A stretch of DNA of 34,013 bases from Candidatus Saccharimonadota bacterium. Lineage in GTDB: Bacteria; Patescibacteriota; Saccharimonadia; Saccharimonadales; UBA10212. The notes beneath the pieces were generated by a model that made no database searches, was not told where the DNA came from, and saw only the letters and a program-made list of their open reading frames with translations. Of the stretch, positions 21,755-29,107 are shown one piece after another (position 1 is the first letter of the stretch; each line of letters begins with the position of its first letter). A program made the position numbers and the translations under genes. The stretch is taken from contig JAIFWC010000009.1 in the NCBI GenBank assembly GCA_019662065.1, positions 1 to 34,013 of the forward strand, in the 5' to 3' direction.

Positions 21755-22572
21755 AACTATTTTTGAATATACTTTGCTGCTTTATGGGCATAGCAGTAGT
21801 ATTAAGTCTCTGCCAGCCAAAGACTGCGGCCCAGGCTTTGCCAACCACACCCTCCATAACTTTTAATAACTTTAGCGCTATCTATCATTTAAACCGTGAT
21901 GCCCAAAACCATAGCTTACTGACTACCGAAGAGGTTATTTTGGCCGATTTCCCCACCAATGGGAGTTTTTATGGGATTACACGGGCCATTCCCAAGCATT
22001 ACCAAGGCCGGAATGTGGAGGTTAAAGTGCTTAGCGTGACCGATGCCGCCGGTACGCCGCTGCCCTACAAAGCTGCGTCGGATAAGAATGATAACTTGGT
22101 GGTTACCACCGGCGATCCGTCGATAATGCTTTTTGGTAGCCAAACCATAAGGTTAAATTACCAAACCCGGGATGTAATCAATATTAATGCCAAAAATAAT
22201 GAATTCTTGCTGGATATAAACGGGCGGGGCTGGAGCCAGCCATTTAACCAGGTCAGTGCCACCATCTTTATACCTAAAAGCTTTAGTGCCAACCTAAACT
22301 CTAAGCCCAGCTGCTATATAGGTTACCTTAACTCAACTACCTATGACTGCACTATCAAAAGCCAGGAATCGCCGCAGCAAACTATTATTACCTCTAAGGC
22401 CAATAGCCAGCTGGCGGCTCATCACTCACTGGTCGTTAAGACAGACTTTGAGTTAGCTACCTTTTCGGCTAAAAGCAGCTCTAAAAACAAACTCTTATTT
22501 GGCGTAATGGGCGGCGTAGCTATTTTAGCGCTGGCGGTTTTTGGCTATCGCCGCTCAGTTAATATCGCTTAA
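21751..22572 (+). CDS. DUF2207-like membrane protein
   Basis: 273 residues. Signal peptide (about residues 1-29), a beta-rich ectodomain, a single span near the C-terminus (about 247-266, LLFGVMGGVAILALAVFGY) and a short basic tail. The ectodomain opens ITFNNFSAIYHLNRDAQNHS, then TTEEVILADF and FYGITRAIPKHYQG, the expected pattern of DUF2207 proteins (a dual-strand start, TEEI, then YGI-RAIP). DUF2207 proteins are membrane proteins of unknown role; here the usual long cytosolic part is missing. The ATGA overlap with the gene upstream indicates coupled translation. The 3' end overlaps that of the convergent gene at 22559 by 14 bases. Confidence 0.65.
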   Translation: MKLFLNILCCFMGIAVVLSLCQPKTAAQALPTTPSITFNNFSAIYHLNRDAQNHSLLTTEEVILADFPTNGSFYGITRAIPKHYQGRNVEVKVLSVTDAAGTPLPYKAASDKNDNLVVTTGDPSIMLFGSQTIRLNYQTRDVININAKNNEFLLDINGRGWSQPFNQVSATIFIPKSFSANLNSKPSCYIGYLNSTTYDCTIKSQESPQQTIITSKANSQLAAHHSLVVKTDFELATFSAKSSSKNKLLFGVMGGVAILALAVFGYRRSVNIA

Positions 22573-23257
22573 GGTTGTGCAACACGAGTGATAGGTTGTC
22601 GGAACTAATACTTGTACTGTTGGTACTCAGAATCAGCCATGTATTAGTCGAAACCAAGCTGCCTAAATAACGGTCTTGGTTCTTACCAACTACGACTGTG
22701 CCATAGGCTGTATCGAATTGCTGGCGGTTTTTGAACTGGTCTTTATAGAATGTCCCAAAATCAAGTGATGATGGGGTTTTTTGGATAGTAAAAACCAATC
22801 TCGGTTCACCGTTATTAGCTGCGAAAATTATCGCCCCGTTGTTTATGCGGAAGGTCGATTTATCAACTTTATAGCCAGCCGGCAATCTTTTAGGATAAAA
22901 CAGCGAAACACCGAGGTTGCTGGCATTAGTTTGGATATTGGCGGGGAAAGGGTTTTGGTTGAAGAATTTGGGATAATACCACCAGCTAGCACCAGCCAGG
23001 CCAACTAAAATTACTAATGATAAAAAGATTTTTGTCCAGCGCCGTTTTTTAGGCTGCGTGTGGTGCTGGGTTGGCGCCAGCTGGCGGTGATTTACAGCCG
23101 GCTGCTCGACTGGTGGTACGTGAGTGCTTGATTTTGGCTGGGCTGGCGGTGGCGGGCGGTAAGCGTGCCGCAAAGATTCATCGACATGAGGCCTAGAAGG
23201 CGGTGGCAAGTCGTAATCACGCCGCGGCACCCGATAGCGGCCCCTCATATCATCCAT
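22559..23257 (-). CDS. Single-pass membrane protein with cytosolic RRDY tail
   Basis: 232 residues. Cytosolic Pro/Arg-rich tail beginning MDDMRGRYRVPRRDYDLPPP, a span at about residues 74-94 (IFLSLVILVGLAGASWWYYP), then an ectodomain with VSLFYPKRLPAGYKVD, PRLVFTIQ, TAYGTVVVGK and a closing LVLHNLKRY. It is a paralogue of the next gene upstream: same start, same RRDY box, same domain. The promoter TTGCGT-N18-TAAATT ends 7 bases before the ATG, and the sequence GGTAAATTAAC before the start is conserved between the two. Function not known. Confidence 0.65.
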   Translation of the reverse strand: MDDMRGRYRVPRRDYDLPPPSRPHVDESLRHAYRPPPPAQPKSSTHVPPVEQPAVNHRQLAPTQHHTQPKKRRWTKIFLSLVILVGLAGASWWYYPKFFNQNPFPANIQTNASNLGVSLFYPKRLPAGYKVDKSTFRINNGAIIFAANNGEPRLVFTIQKTPSSLDFGTFYKDQFKNRQQFDTAYGTVVVGKNQDRYLGSLVSTNTWLILSTNSTSISSDNLSLVLHNLKRY

Positions 23258-23264
23258 AAGAGTT

Positions 23265-23294
23265 AATTTACCTTAAAAGCTTAAGCTTACGCAA
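23265..23294 (-). promoter_or_regulatory. Promoter, leaderless start of gene 23257
   Basis: On the minus strand TTGCGT (23289-23294), 18 bases, TAAATT (23265-23270), 7 bases, ATG. It is closely similar to the promoter at 24026. Confidence 0.6.
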
Positions 23295-23307
23295 TTCGAT
23301 TTTAGGT

Positions 23308-24018
23308 TTATTTAATAACTTTTAGGCTATTTATGACGCCCACTAACTCGGTTTTTGACACCGCGCCAGTAGTGTTAACTAAAATATAGGTCGAACCGGC
23401 TATAATTTGAGCTGAGGGTTCACCGGCAGTAGTGCCCAAGCTGACTTTACCGATGGACGAGTCGAGACTTTGCGGATTAGCCAACTCATTGGCCGAAGAG
23501 TTGGCCGAATTAGCGGCCTGCTCATGGATAATTATGTGTTTTTTGCCACTGGCCAGCATAAAATAAGCCTGCCCGCCCTCAAAGGCGTTAATATTATTAG
23601 TATAAGAATACCCGGCTGGTAGCGGCTGCGGGTAATAAAAGCTAAAGCTGGATTTTTTGGCCAGCTGGGCAGCCGTAGCGCCGACTTTTTTAGCCGGCCT
23701 GGATATATAAAGGACGCCGGCAACCAATAAGATAGCGGCGGCTACCATCGAACCTAAGAGTTTTGGTGAAACCAAGCTGCCCCGGCGGCTTTTAGAAGCC
23801 GCTGGCTGGGAAACAGGCTGGTCTGGAGCGCTATGACGATAATCGTAGTCACGCCGGTTATGAACCAATAGTGGCTCACCCTGGGCCTCCGGCTGCTGTG
23901 GCGGTTCACTAAACGGCTGTTGGCTAGTCGGCGTTGGCTGGGGCCGGACCGCTTGGTTGCCCGGTAAACTATAATCCCGCCGCGGCAAATGGCGCTGTGG
24001 TCGCCTAATGTCATCCAT
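23308..24018 (-). CDS. Single-pass membrane protein with two RRDY boxes
   Basis: 236 residues from ATG 24018. The frame is open to 24081, but the paralogue at 22559 starts at the matching MDD, and the promoter (TTGCTA-N17-TAAATT, 7 bases before the ATG) supports 24018. Cytosolic tail: MDDIRRPQRHLPRRDYSLPG, many Gln/Pro, a second box NRRDYDYR. The span lies at about residues 107-125 (LLGSMVAAAILLVAGVLYI). The ectodomain contains FSFYYPQPLPAGYSY, HIIIHEQA and a closing VINSLKVIK. It is divergent from parA. The tail boxes may bind a cytosolic partner; the function is unknown. Confidence 0.65.
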   Translation of the reverse strand: MDDIRRPQRHLPRRDYSLPGNQAVRPQPTPTSQQPFSEPPQQPEAQGEPLLVHNRRDYDYRHSAPDQPVSQPAASKSRRGSLVSPKLLGSMVAAAILLVAGVLYISRPAKKVGATAAQLAKKSSFSFYYPQPLPAGYSYTNNINAFEGGQAYFMLASGKKHIIIHEQAANSANSSANELANPQSLDSSIGKVSLGTTAGEPSAQIIAGSTYILVNTTGAVSKTELVGVINSLKVIK

Positions 24019-24025
24019 AGGTGTT

Positions 24026-24054
24026 AATTTACCTAAATACTCAAGCATTAGCAA
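24026..24054 (-). promoter_or_regulatory. Promoter, leaderless start of gene 24018
   Basis: On the minus strand TTGCTA (24049-24054), 17 bases, TAAATT (24026-24031), 7 bases, ATG at 24018. Confidence 0.65.
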
Positions 24055-24091
24055 GTTTGGTTTAAATATGTCAGGCGCCATGATAATCTGT

Positions 24092-24114
24092 TATAAGAAG
24101 TAGGGAAGATAAAA
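24092..24114 (+). promoter_or_regulatory. parA: -10 element and ribosome-binding site of parA
   Basis: TATAAG (24092-24097), then AGGGAAG (24102-24108) 6 bases before the ATG. This is one of the few genes outside the tiny-ORF clusters with a Shine-Dalgarno-like site. Confidence 0.45.
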
Positions 24115-24870
24115 ATGCCAAATACAGTAGCAGTATTAAATCAAAAGGGCGGCGTCGGCAAAACCACCACGACTATTAACCTGGCGGCCTATTTAGCCAA
24201 AGCCGGCCACTCGGTTTTGATTGCCGATTTGGATCCCCAGGGCAATTCAACTAGCGGGCTGGGCTTGGATAAGCAGGCGCTTAGGACAACATTGTACGAC
24301 GTGCTATTTTCGCGGGCTGAGGCTAACTCAGCCACCCAAAAAATTAGCAGCAAATTATTTATATTGCCATCCAATGCTAATTTAGCTGGTGCCGAGGTTG
24401 AGCTAGTTAGTGTGGCTGAGCGCGAAGTCCAATTGCGACGGGCGCTGGCTGGCTTAAACTACGACTACATTCTAATTGATTGTCCGCCCAGCTTGGGTCT
24501 TTTGACTATCAATGCCCTAAGTGCGGCTAATAGTGTACTGATTCCGGTGCAGGCTGAATACTACGCCCTAGAAGGCTTGAGTCAGCTGCTTAGCGTTATT
24601 CAACAAGTCCGCTCGGCCCTTAACCCCGGCCTAGACATCTTGGGTGTACTAATCACGCTTTACGATAGCCGCAACTCCTTATCTGAACAGGTTAAAAAAG
24701 AGCTAGAAAACTACTTTAACGCCAAGCTGTTTACCACTGTAGTGCCACGTAATGTCCGTCTGGCCGAAGCGCCCAGTTTTGGCCGTACCATCATTGAGCA
24801 TGACAAATGGAGTAAAGGTGCCCGAGCTTACAAGGCTCTTGCCCGCGAAGTCGAAAAACGTACGCTATAA
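24115..24870 (+). CDS. parA: Chromosome-partitioning ATPase ParA/Soj
   Basis: 251 residues, typical of short chromosomal ParA. A Walker-type ATPase that binds DNA when ATP-loaded and works with ParB to move origins apart. The deviant Walker A KGGVGKTT (about residues 10-17), ADLDPQGNST, the Walker B region YDYILIDCPPSLGLL and the C-terminal PRNVRLAEAPSFG are all present. It lacks an N-terminal HTH, as expected of the chromosomal (Soj) type. parB follows after 7 bases. I found no obvious parS 16-mer in the neighbourhood. Confidence 0.95.
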   Translation: MPNTVAVLNQKGGVGKTTTTINLAAYLAKAGHSVLIADLDPQGNSTSGLGLDKQALRTTLYDVLFSRAEANSATQKISSKLFILPSNANLAGAEVELVSVAEREVQLRRALAGLNYDYILIDCPPSLGLLTINALSAANSVLIPVQAEYYALEGLSQLLSVIQQVRSALNPGLDILGVLITLYDSRNSLSEQVKKELENYFNAKLFTTVVPRNVRLAEAPSFGRTIIEHDKWSKGARAYKALAREVEKRTL

Positions 24871-24871
24871 T
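24866..24871 (+). promoter_or_regulatory. parB: -10 element overlapping the parA stop
   Basis: TATAAT spans the parA TAA stop and lies 6 bases before the parB ATG, so parB may have its own leaderless transcript besides read-through from parA. Confidence 0.45.
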
Positions 24872-24877
24872 ATATTT

Positions 24878-25759
24878 ATGTCTGCACAAAAACCAAGTTT
24901 AGGGCGGGGTCTAGGGGCCTTAATTTCTGAGGATTTAGACCGCTCGATTCTAACTGAGGATAACGAGAGGGTACAGAAATTACTCATTAGCGATATTGTG
25001 CCAAATCCCGACCAACCACGCCGGGAGTTCGATGAAACCGCTTTAAATGAGCTAGCGGCCAGCCTTAAGCAGCACGGCGTCGTCCAGCCGATCATTGTGG
25101 TCCGGAATTCCGGCCAAAATAGCTATCAAATCATTGCCGGCGAGCGCCGCTGGCGGGCTGCCCAGCTAGCCAAGCTGGCGCATATACCGGCAATTGTCCG
25201 CTCCCTGAAGGAGCTAGAGCAAATTGAATTGTCTCTAATTGAAAACATCCAGCGGGTTGATTTATCCCCACTAGAGCAAGCACTGAGTGTATATAAATTA
25301 CAACAGCAGTTTAATTTAGGCTTGGATGAAATTGCTAAAAAATTAGGCAAAGCGCCGTCAACCATTAGCAACTTGAGCCGATTACTACAGTTACCGGACA
25401 ATGCCAGGGAAGCCTTAAGGACTGGCAAAATTAGCGAAGGACATGCCCGAGCCATATTGTCTCTTAAAGGGATGGAGGACAAACAAGCCGAGTTACTACG
25501 TAGTATTCAAAACAACAGCTGGACGGTACGTCAGGCCGAACAGTTTGCCACTGCCGCTAAAGCCGGCGCTAGCGCTACCTCGGCCAAGAGCCGCACAGCT
25601 ACTGAAACCGATCTAACCAAGCGGGTTGGTCAAAAACTCGGCACCAAAGTCCAAATTAAGCACACCGCCAAGGGCGGCCAATTACTTATTCGGTTCAATT
25701 CAGATGAACACTTGGCTGAAATCGCCAAAGCAATCGAAGCTCAAGCTCAAAACCAATAA
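24878..25759 (+). CDS. parB: Chromosome-partitioning protein ParB
   Basis: 293 residues from ATG 24878 (MSAQKPSLGRGLGALI, the classic ParB opening). The frame is open to 24752, but that part reads across the parA gene and is not used. ParB binds parS, loads as a CTP-dependent clamp and stimulates ParA. The CTP-binding domain shows VVQPIIVV and GERRWRAAQLA (GERR about residues 88-91), followed by IENIQRVDLSPLEQA, a helix-turn-helix (about 146-170, LDEIAKKLGKAPSTISNLSR), and a C-terminal dimerisation part. Full length for the family. Confidence 0.95.
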   Translation: MSAQKPSLGRGLGALISEDLDRSILTEDNERVQKLLISDIVPNPDQPRREFDETALNELAASLKQHGVVQPIIVVRNSGQNSYQIIAGERRWRAAQLAKLAHIPAIVRSLKELEQIELSLIENIQRVDLSPLEQALSVYKLQQQFNLGLDEIAKKLGKAPSTISNLSRLLQLPDNAREALRTGKISEGHARAILSLKGMEDKQAELLRSIQNNSWTVRQAEQFATAAKAGASATSAKSRTATETDLTKRVGQKLGTKVQIKHTAKGGQLLIRFNSDEHLAEIAKAIEAQAQNQ

Positions 25760-25791
25760 TTTAAGATAGTATAAAAAGTTTATTCACAGTT

Positions 25792-25810
25792 ATTAAGCTA
25801 AATGCTTAAT
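25792..25810. terminator. Hairpin between convergent parB and lepB
   Basis: ATTAAGC-TAAAT-GCTTAAT, a perfect 7-bp stem in the 66-base gap between two convergent genes. It is A/T-rich and has no strong T run, so it is only a possible bidirectional terminator. TTATTCACA (25780-25788), one base off a DnaA box, lies next to it. Confidence 0.35.
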
Positions 25811-25825
25811 TCCAAAGCTGAGTAA

Positions 25826-26548
25826 CTAAAATTTATGGACTTTATTAAGCGGCAGGATTCGGAGAGTTAGCTTGGCCACTACCTGATTAGTCTTAATCGG
25901 GCCAAAGTAGCGCGAATCTTCCGAATTAGGCCGGTTATCGCCGCAAACGAACAATTCGTCTTTTTGCAGCGTAACGTCCGTATCGCCGACAGTGGTTGGC
26001 GAAGCCGTCTGGTAGGTGCCGGCGTTATCGGGGTCAAAACCCTGAGGATGGGTGGAGTTGTAGACCGATAGCCGGCCATCAGCTACCACCACCCGCTCGC
26101 CAGGTAGGCCAATCACCCGCTTAATCAGTTGCTTCTGGCCAACAAACCCGGGTAAGCCGGATTGGTTGAAAATGATCACGTCGCCGCGCTTGGGCACGTA
26201 CTGGTGGCCGGTAAGGCGCGAAATCGTCCGTGGTATCTTATTAACAATTAGCCGGTCGTCATTTTGCAAGGTGTATTCCATACTTTGGCCATCGACCTGG
26301 TAGCTTTGGATTACAAAGGTATTGAGCAAAATCGCAATCGAGAAGGCACTGACTAGTAGGCCAATCGTCGATAAAATTGACTTAAAAGAGCCTTTATCCT
26401 CAGGAAAACGTGGCTGTGAAGGCGGTAGGGGCGATAATGGCTGCGACGGCGGTGGTGCGGCCGGTGGCGCAGTTGGTGGCGCAGTTGGTGGCGCAGCCTG
26501 CGGGACCGGCCGGATGGGACCGGCGCTTCTGGGCGGAATTATATCCAT
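25826..26548 (-). CDS. lepB: Signal peptidase I
   Basis: 240 residues. Membrane-bound serine protease that removes signal peptides from exported proteins. The cytosolic N-terminus is Pro-rich with repeated APPT units (about residues 15-48). One membrane span follows (about 58-80, ILSTIGLLVSAFSIAILLNTF). Catalytic Ser89 lies in DGQSMEYTL and Lys143 in LIKRVIGLPGERV; the C-terminal GDNRPNSEDSRYFG box is present. The long Pro-rich tail is unusual for the family and recalls the cytosolic tails of the membrane proteins at 22559 and 23308. TATAAT lies 11 bases before the ATG. Confidence 0.93.
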   Translation of the reverse strand: MDIIPPRSAGPIRPVPQAAPPTAPPTAPPAAPPPSQPLSPLPPSQPRFPEDKGSFKSILSTIGLLVSAFSIAILLNTFVIQSYQVDGQSMEYTLQNDDRLIVNKIPRTISRLTGHQYVPKRGDVIIFNQSGLPGFVGQKQLIKRVIGLPGERVVVADGRLSVYNSTHPQGFDPDNAGTYQTASPTTVGDTDVTLQKDELFVCGDNRPNSEDSRYFGPIKTNQVVAKLTLRILPLNKVHKF

Positions 26549-26559
26549 ATCAGGTTCCT

Positions 26560-26565
26560 ATTATA
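26560..26565 (-). promoter_or_regulatory. lepB: -10 element of lepB
   Basis: TATAAT on the minus strand, 11 bases before the ATG. The predicted leader is about 4 bases. Confidence 0.45.
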
Positions 26566-26613
26566 TAGGTACAACCTGAGAATCCGCATAAGTTTTAATT
26601 CAGTTTCAGATGG

Positions 26614-26619
26614 TATACT
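26614..26619 (+). promoter_or_regulatory. -10 element of the LCP gene
   Basis: TATACT, 13 bases before the ATG at 26633. The leader would be about 6 bases, without a Shine-Dalgarno site. Confidence 0.4.
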
Positions 26620-26632
26620 AGTCGTTAGCGTA

Positions 26633-28276
26633 ATGGACGACAAACAAAAGAGGCCCGTGTGGGGGCGCAAATCGCCGCCTAGTATAGATGGAATGGTGCG
26701 CAGTGGCCGGGACTTAGGTGTGCCGGTATCGCGCTCTTACCAGCCTAACCGCCAACAACCGACACCAACTCTCGGTAATCTTAGTGGCCAAACCGATGGT
26801 TTCCATCCCTCACGGCAGACTGCCCGCGGCGCCGATTCCGCCGAGGCCGCTGAAGCCCATCTGTTAGATGAGCCAATAGTGCTAGACCAGATAGAAACCA
26901 AAAAGCGCAAACTGCGTTTTTGGCAACGCCATGTCAAGCTCAAAAAACTTATTAAGCGTACGGCATTAGCCTTTGCGATTTTAGTTTTGGCTGGCGGTGG
27001 CTATTTTGCTTATAAGCTGTACCACACCCAGAAAAAGGTGCTGGCTGGAGGCGGTAAAGCGGCTACGGTATGCACGGATGATGCCGATGTCAGCTTGCTA
27101 CATAGTGAAGGCGACAGCCGCATCAATATCTTACTGCTCGGTATCGGTGGGCCAGGGCACGAGGGTGCTAACTTAACTGACACGATCTTGCTGGCCAGCG
27201 TTGATCCAATTAAAGATAAGGCTACTTTAATTTCGATCCCGCGCGATTTGTGGGTTAAGATTCCCAGAAATGGCTACCAAAAAATCAACGCGGCCTATGC
27301 CGATGCAGTTGATCAATCAACCTCTAAGACTCAAGCCGGCCAAGAAGGGGATGGCATTGAAGTCCTCGACAATACACTTAAGCCGGTGCTTGACGGCATC
27401 CATATCAACTACCATGTGCTACTCGACTTCTCGGCCTTTAGGCAGATGGTTGATGCGCTGGGCGGGGTAACTGTAAATGTGCCAGAAACGCTGTATGATC
27501 CGACCGTCGCCTGGGAAAACCACTACAACCCAGTTATTGCTAAAAAAGGACTGCAGACCTTTAATGGCAAGCAAGCCCTGCTGTACGTCCGCTCCCGCGA
27601 GACTAGTTCTGATTTTGCCCGCGGCGAACGCCAGCGGCTGGTAATTGCGGCAATTAAACAGAAGGCTCTATCGGCTGGCACCTTCGCTAATCCGCTCAAA
27701 ATTTCTAGCTTGTTAGATAGCTTGGGCCAAAATGTTTACACCGATTTTTCGGGCGGCGATATTAAATGTTTGTATCGCCAGATTTCCACCATCCCGAGCA
27801 CGTCTATCCAGTCGCTCGATATGGTTACGCCGCCTAATGCGCTACTGACCACCGGCAACATGAACGGGCTGTCAATTGTTGAACCTAGAGCCGGGTTATT
27901 TGACTACTCGGATATTCATAAGTTCCTGCACGGCGCCCTCAAAGATGGCTTAATTGTTAAAGAAAACGCCCACATTGCTGTTTATAACGCTACCGACACC
28001 AGCGGCCTAGCTAGCGCCGAAACCGCCAAACTTAAAGAATATGGTTACAAGATCACCAAAACTGATAGCACCGCCACTATTAGCAATCCGGCCACTACTA
28101 CGATTATTGATTTGAGCAAAGGCAAAAATAAATACACTCGCAATTATTTGCAAAATCGTTTTGGCGTCACCATCGTTAATAAATTACCAAGCGATCTTGG
28201 CATCACACCGTCAGCCGACACTAGTTTTGTTATAATTCTTGGTAATGATGTCTCTAGCGACGCCCTCCAAGAGTAG
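26633..28276 (+). CDS. LytR-CpsA-Psr family protein
   Basis: 547 residues. LCP proteins transfer undecaprenyl-linked glycopolymers to peptidoglycan or proteins outside the membrane. Long disordered cytosolic tail (residues 1-100), a span at about 109-130 (TALAFAILVLAGGGYFAYKLY), then the LCP domain (about 160-400) with INILLLGIGG, NLTDTILLASVDP, LISIPRDLWVKIP, FSAFRQMVDALGGVTVNVP and ALLYVRSRETSSDFARGERQR; the conserved Arg and Asp residues of the polyprenyl-phosphate pocket are present. The C-terminus carries a LytR_C-like domain (about 443-547, IAVYNATDTSGLA). A multi-pass membrane protein follows after 6 bases, so the two are probably one operon. Confidence 0.9.
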   Translation: MDDKQKRPVWGRKSPPSIDGMVRSGRDLGVPVSRSYQPNRQQPTPTLGNLSGQTDGFHPSRQTARGADSAEAAEAHLLDEPIVLDQIETKKRKLRFWQRHVKLKKLIKRTALAFAILVLAGGGYFAYKLYHTQKKVLAGGGKAATVCTDDADVSLLHSEGDSRINILLLGIGGPGHEGANLTDTILLASVDPIKDKATLISIPRDLWVKIPRNGYQKINAAYADAVDQSTSKTQAGQEGDGIEVLDNTLKPVLDGIHINYHVLLDFSAFRQMVDALGGVTVNVPETLYDPTVAWENHYNPVIAKKGLQTFNGKQALLYVRSRETSSDFARGERQRLVIAAIKQKALSAGTFANPLKISSLLDSLGQNVYTDFSGGDIKCLYRQISTIPSTSIQSLDMVTPPNALLTTGNMNGLSIVEPRAGLFDYSDIHKFLHGALKDGLIVKENAHIAVYNATDTSGLASAETAKLKEYGYKITKTDSTATISNPATTTIIDLSKGKNKYTRNYLQNRFGVTIVNKLPSDLGITPSADTSFVIILGNDVSSDALQE

Positions 28277-28282
28277 TCCGAA

Positions 28283-29065
28283 ATGAGAGAGCTAATTAAA
28301 AAGCGCTCTTTAATTCCAATTAAGTTACCGGCTAGCATTAAGCCGGCCAAAGGCTTTTCGCACGTTTTTTATGTCGGCTTGAATATACTGCTGCCACTGC
28401 TGGCTTATATATTAGTCCGGATTGATTTTGTGAGCGTGGCAATTGTGCTGGTGTTGCTTAGCAAGTGGCGAATGTTTGCTGTCCGACCGCGCTATTGGGT
28501 GGTTAATCTTATCCAAAACGGCGTAGACATCATGGTGGCGGTGTCGCTAATTATCTTTATGGCCAGTACTACAGTGGTCTGGTGGCAGCTGCTTTGGGCC
28601 GTAGCTTACGGTGGCTGGCTAGTTTGGCTGAAGCCACGCTACGATGTATTGAGTGTTTCGGGGCAGGCCATGATCGGCCAGTTGCTGGGCTTGTCGGTAC
28701 TTTATTTAAAATTTGGTGATGGCAGTATTGTTGGCCTAGTGGCCGGCACCTGGTTAGTAACTTACTTGGCAGCCCGGCATTACCTAACCAGCTTCGAAGA
28801 AAGCCATTCGGCCATGCTGGCTCATATTTGGGGTTATTTTGCGGCCAGCTTGGCTTTTATACTGGGGCATTGGCTGCTATTTTATGGCACTATCGCCCAA
28901 ATTATCGTCATCTTAACCACCATCGGCTACGGTTTGGCGGCGCTTTATTATCTGGATGCTACGGACCGCTTAAGCCAAAGCCTTAATAAGCAGCTGCTGG
29001 GCATTATGCTAGCAATTTTACTAATCATAGTTTTATTTTCCAACTGGACAGGGTCAACCCTTTAA
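28283..29065 (+). CDS. Multi-pass membrane protein, unknown
   Basis: 260 residues with about eight or nine hydrophobic segments from residue 25 to the C-terminus (GLNILLPLLAYILV, DIMVAVSLIIFMAST, IVVILFSNW-type ends). Charged residues are few and sit in short loops (KPRYDVLS, RHYLTSFEESHSA). It starts 6 bases after the LCP gene, with no promoter of its own visible, which suggests a joint role in envelope glycopolymer handling; that is guilt by association only. No family motif is recognised. Confidence 0.7.
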   Translation: MRELIKKRSLIPIKLPASIKPAKGFSHVFYVGLNILLPLLAYILVRIDFVSVAIVLVLLSKWRMFAVRPRYWVVNLIQNGVDIMVAVSLIIFMASTTVVWWQLLWAVAYGGWLVWLKPRYDVLSVSGQAMIGQLLGLSVLYLKFGDGSIVGLVAGTWLVTYLAARHYLTSFEESHSAMLAHIWGYFAASLAFILGHWLLFYGTIAQIIVILTTIGYGLAALYYLDATDRLSQSLNKQLLGIMLAILLIIVLFSNWTGSTL

Positions 29066-29095
29066 ATAATCAGCTAATATTCAGCTTGCACAGAT

Positions 29096-29101
29096 TACAA
29101 T
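29096..29101 (+). promoter_or_regulatory. -10 element, leaderless start of the HtrA-like gene
   Basis: TACAAT followed by 6 bases and the ATG at 29108. Confidence 0.45.
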
Positions 29102-29107
29102 AAAGAT

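Noticed and set aside
24752-24877. N-terminal extension of ParB
   Set aside because: It overlaps the end of parA in another frame; the normal ParB start (MSAQKPSLGRGLGAL) lies at 24878 with a -10 element in front.
24019-25825. parS site near parAB
   Set aside because: I saw no sequence close to TGTTTCACGTGAAACA by eye; a site may lie outside the window.
26322-26579. Gly-rich ORF on the plus strand
   Set aside because: Antisense to the Pro-rich N-terminus of lepB.
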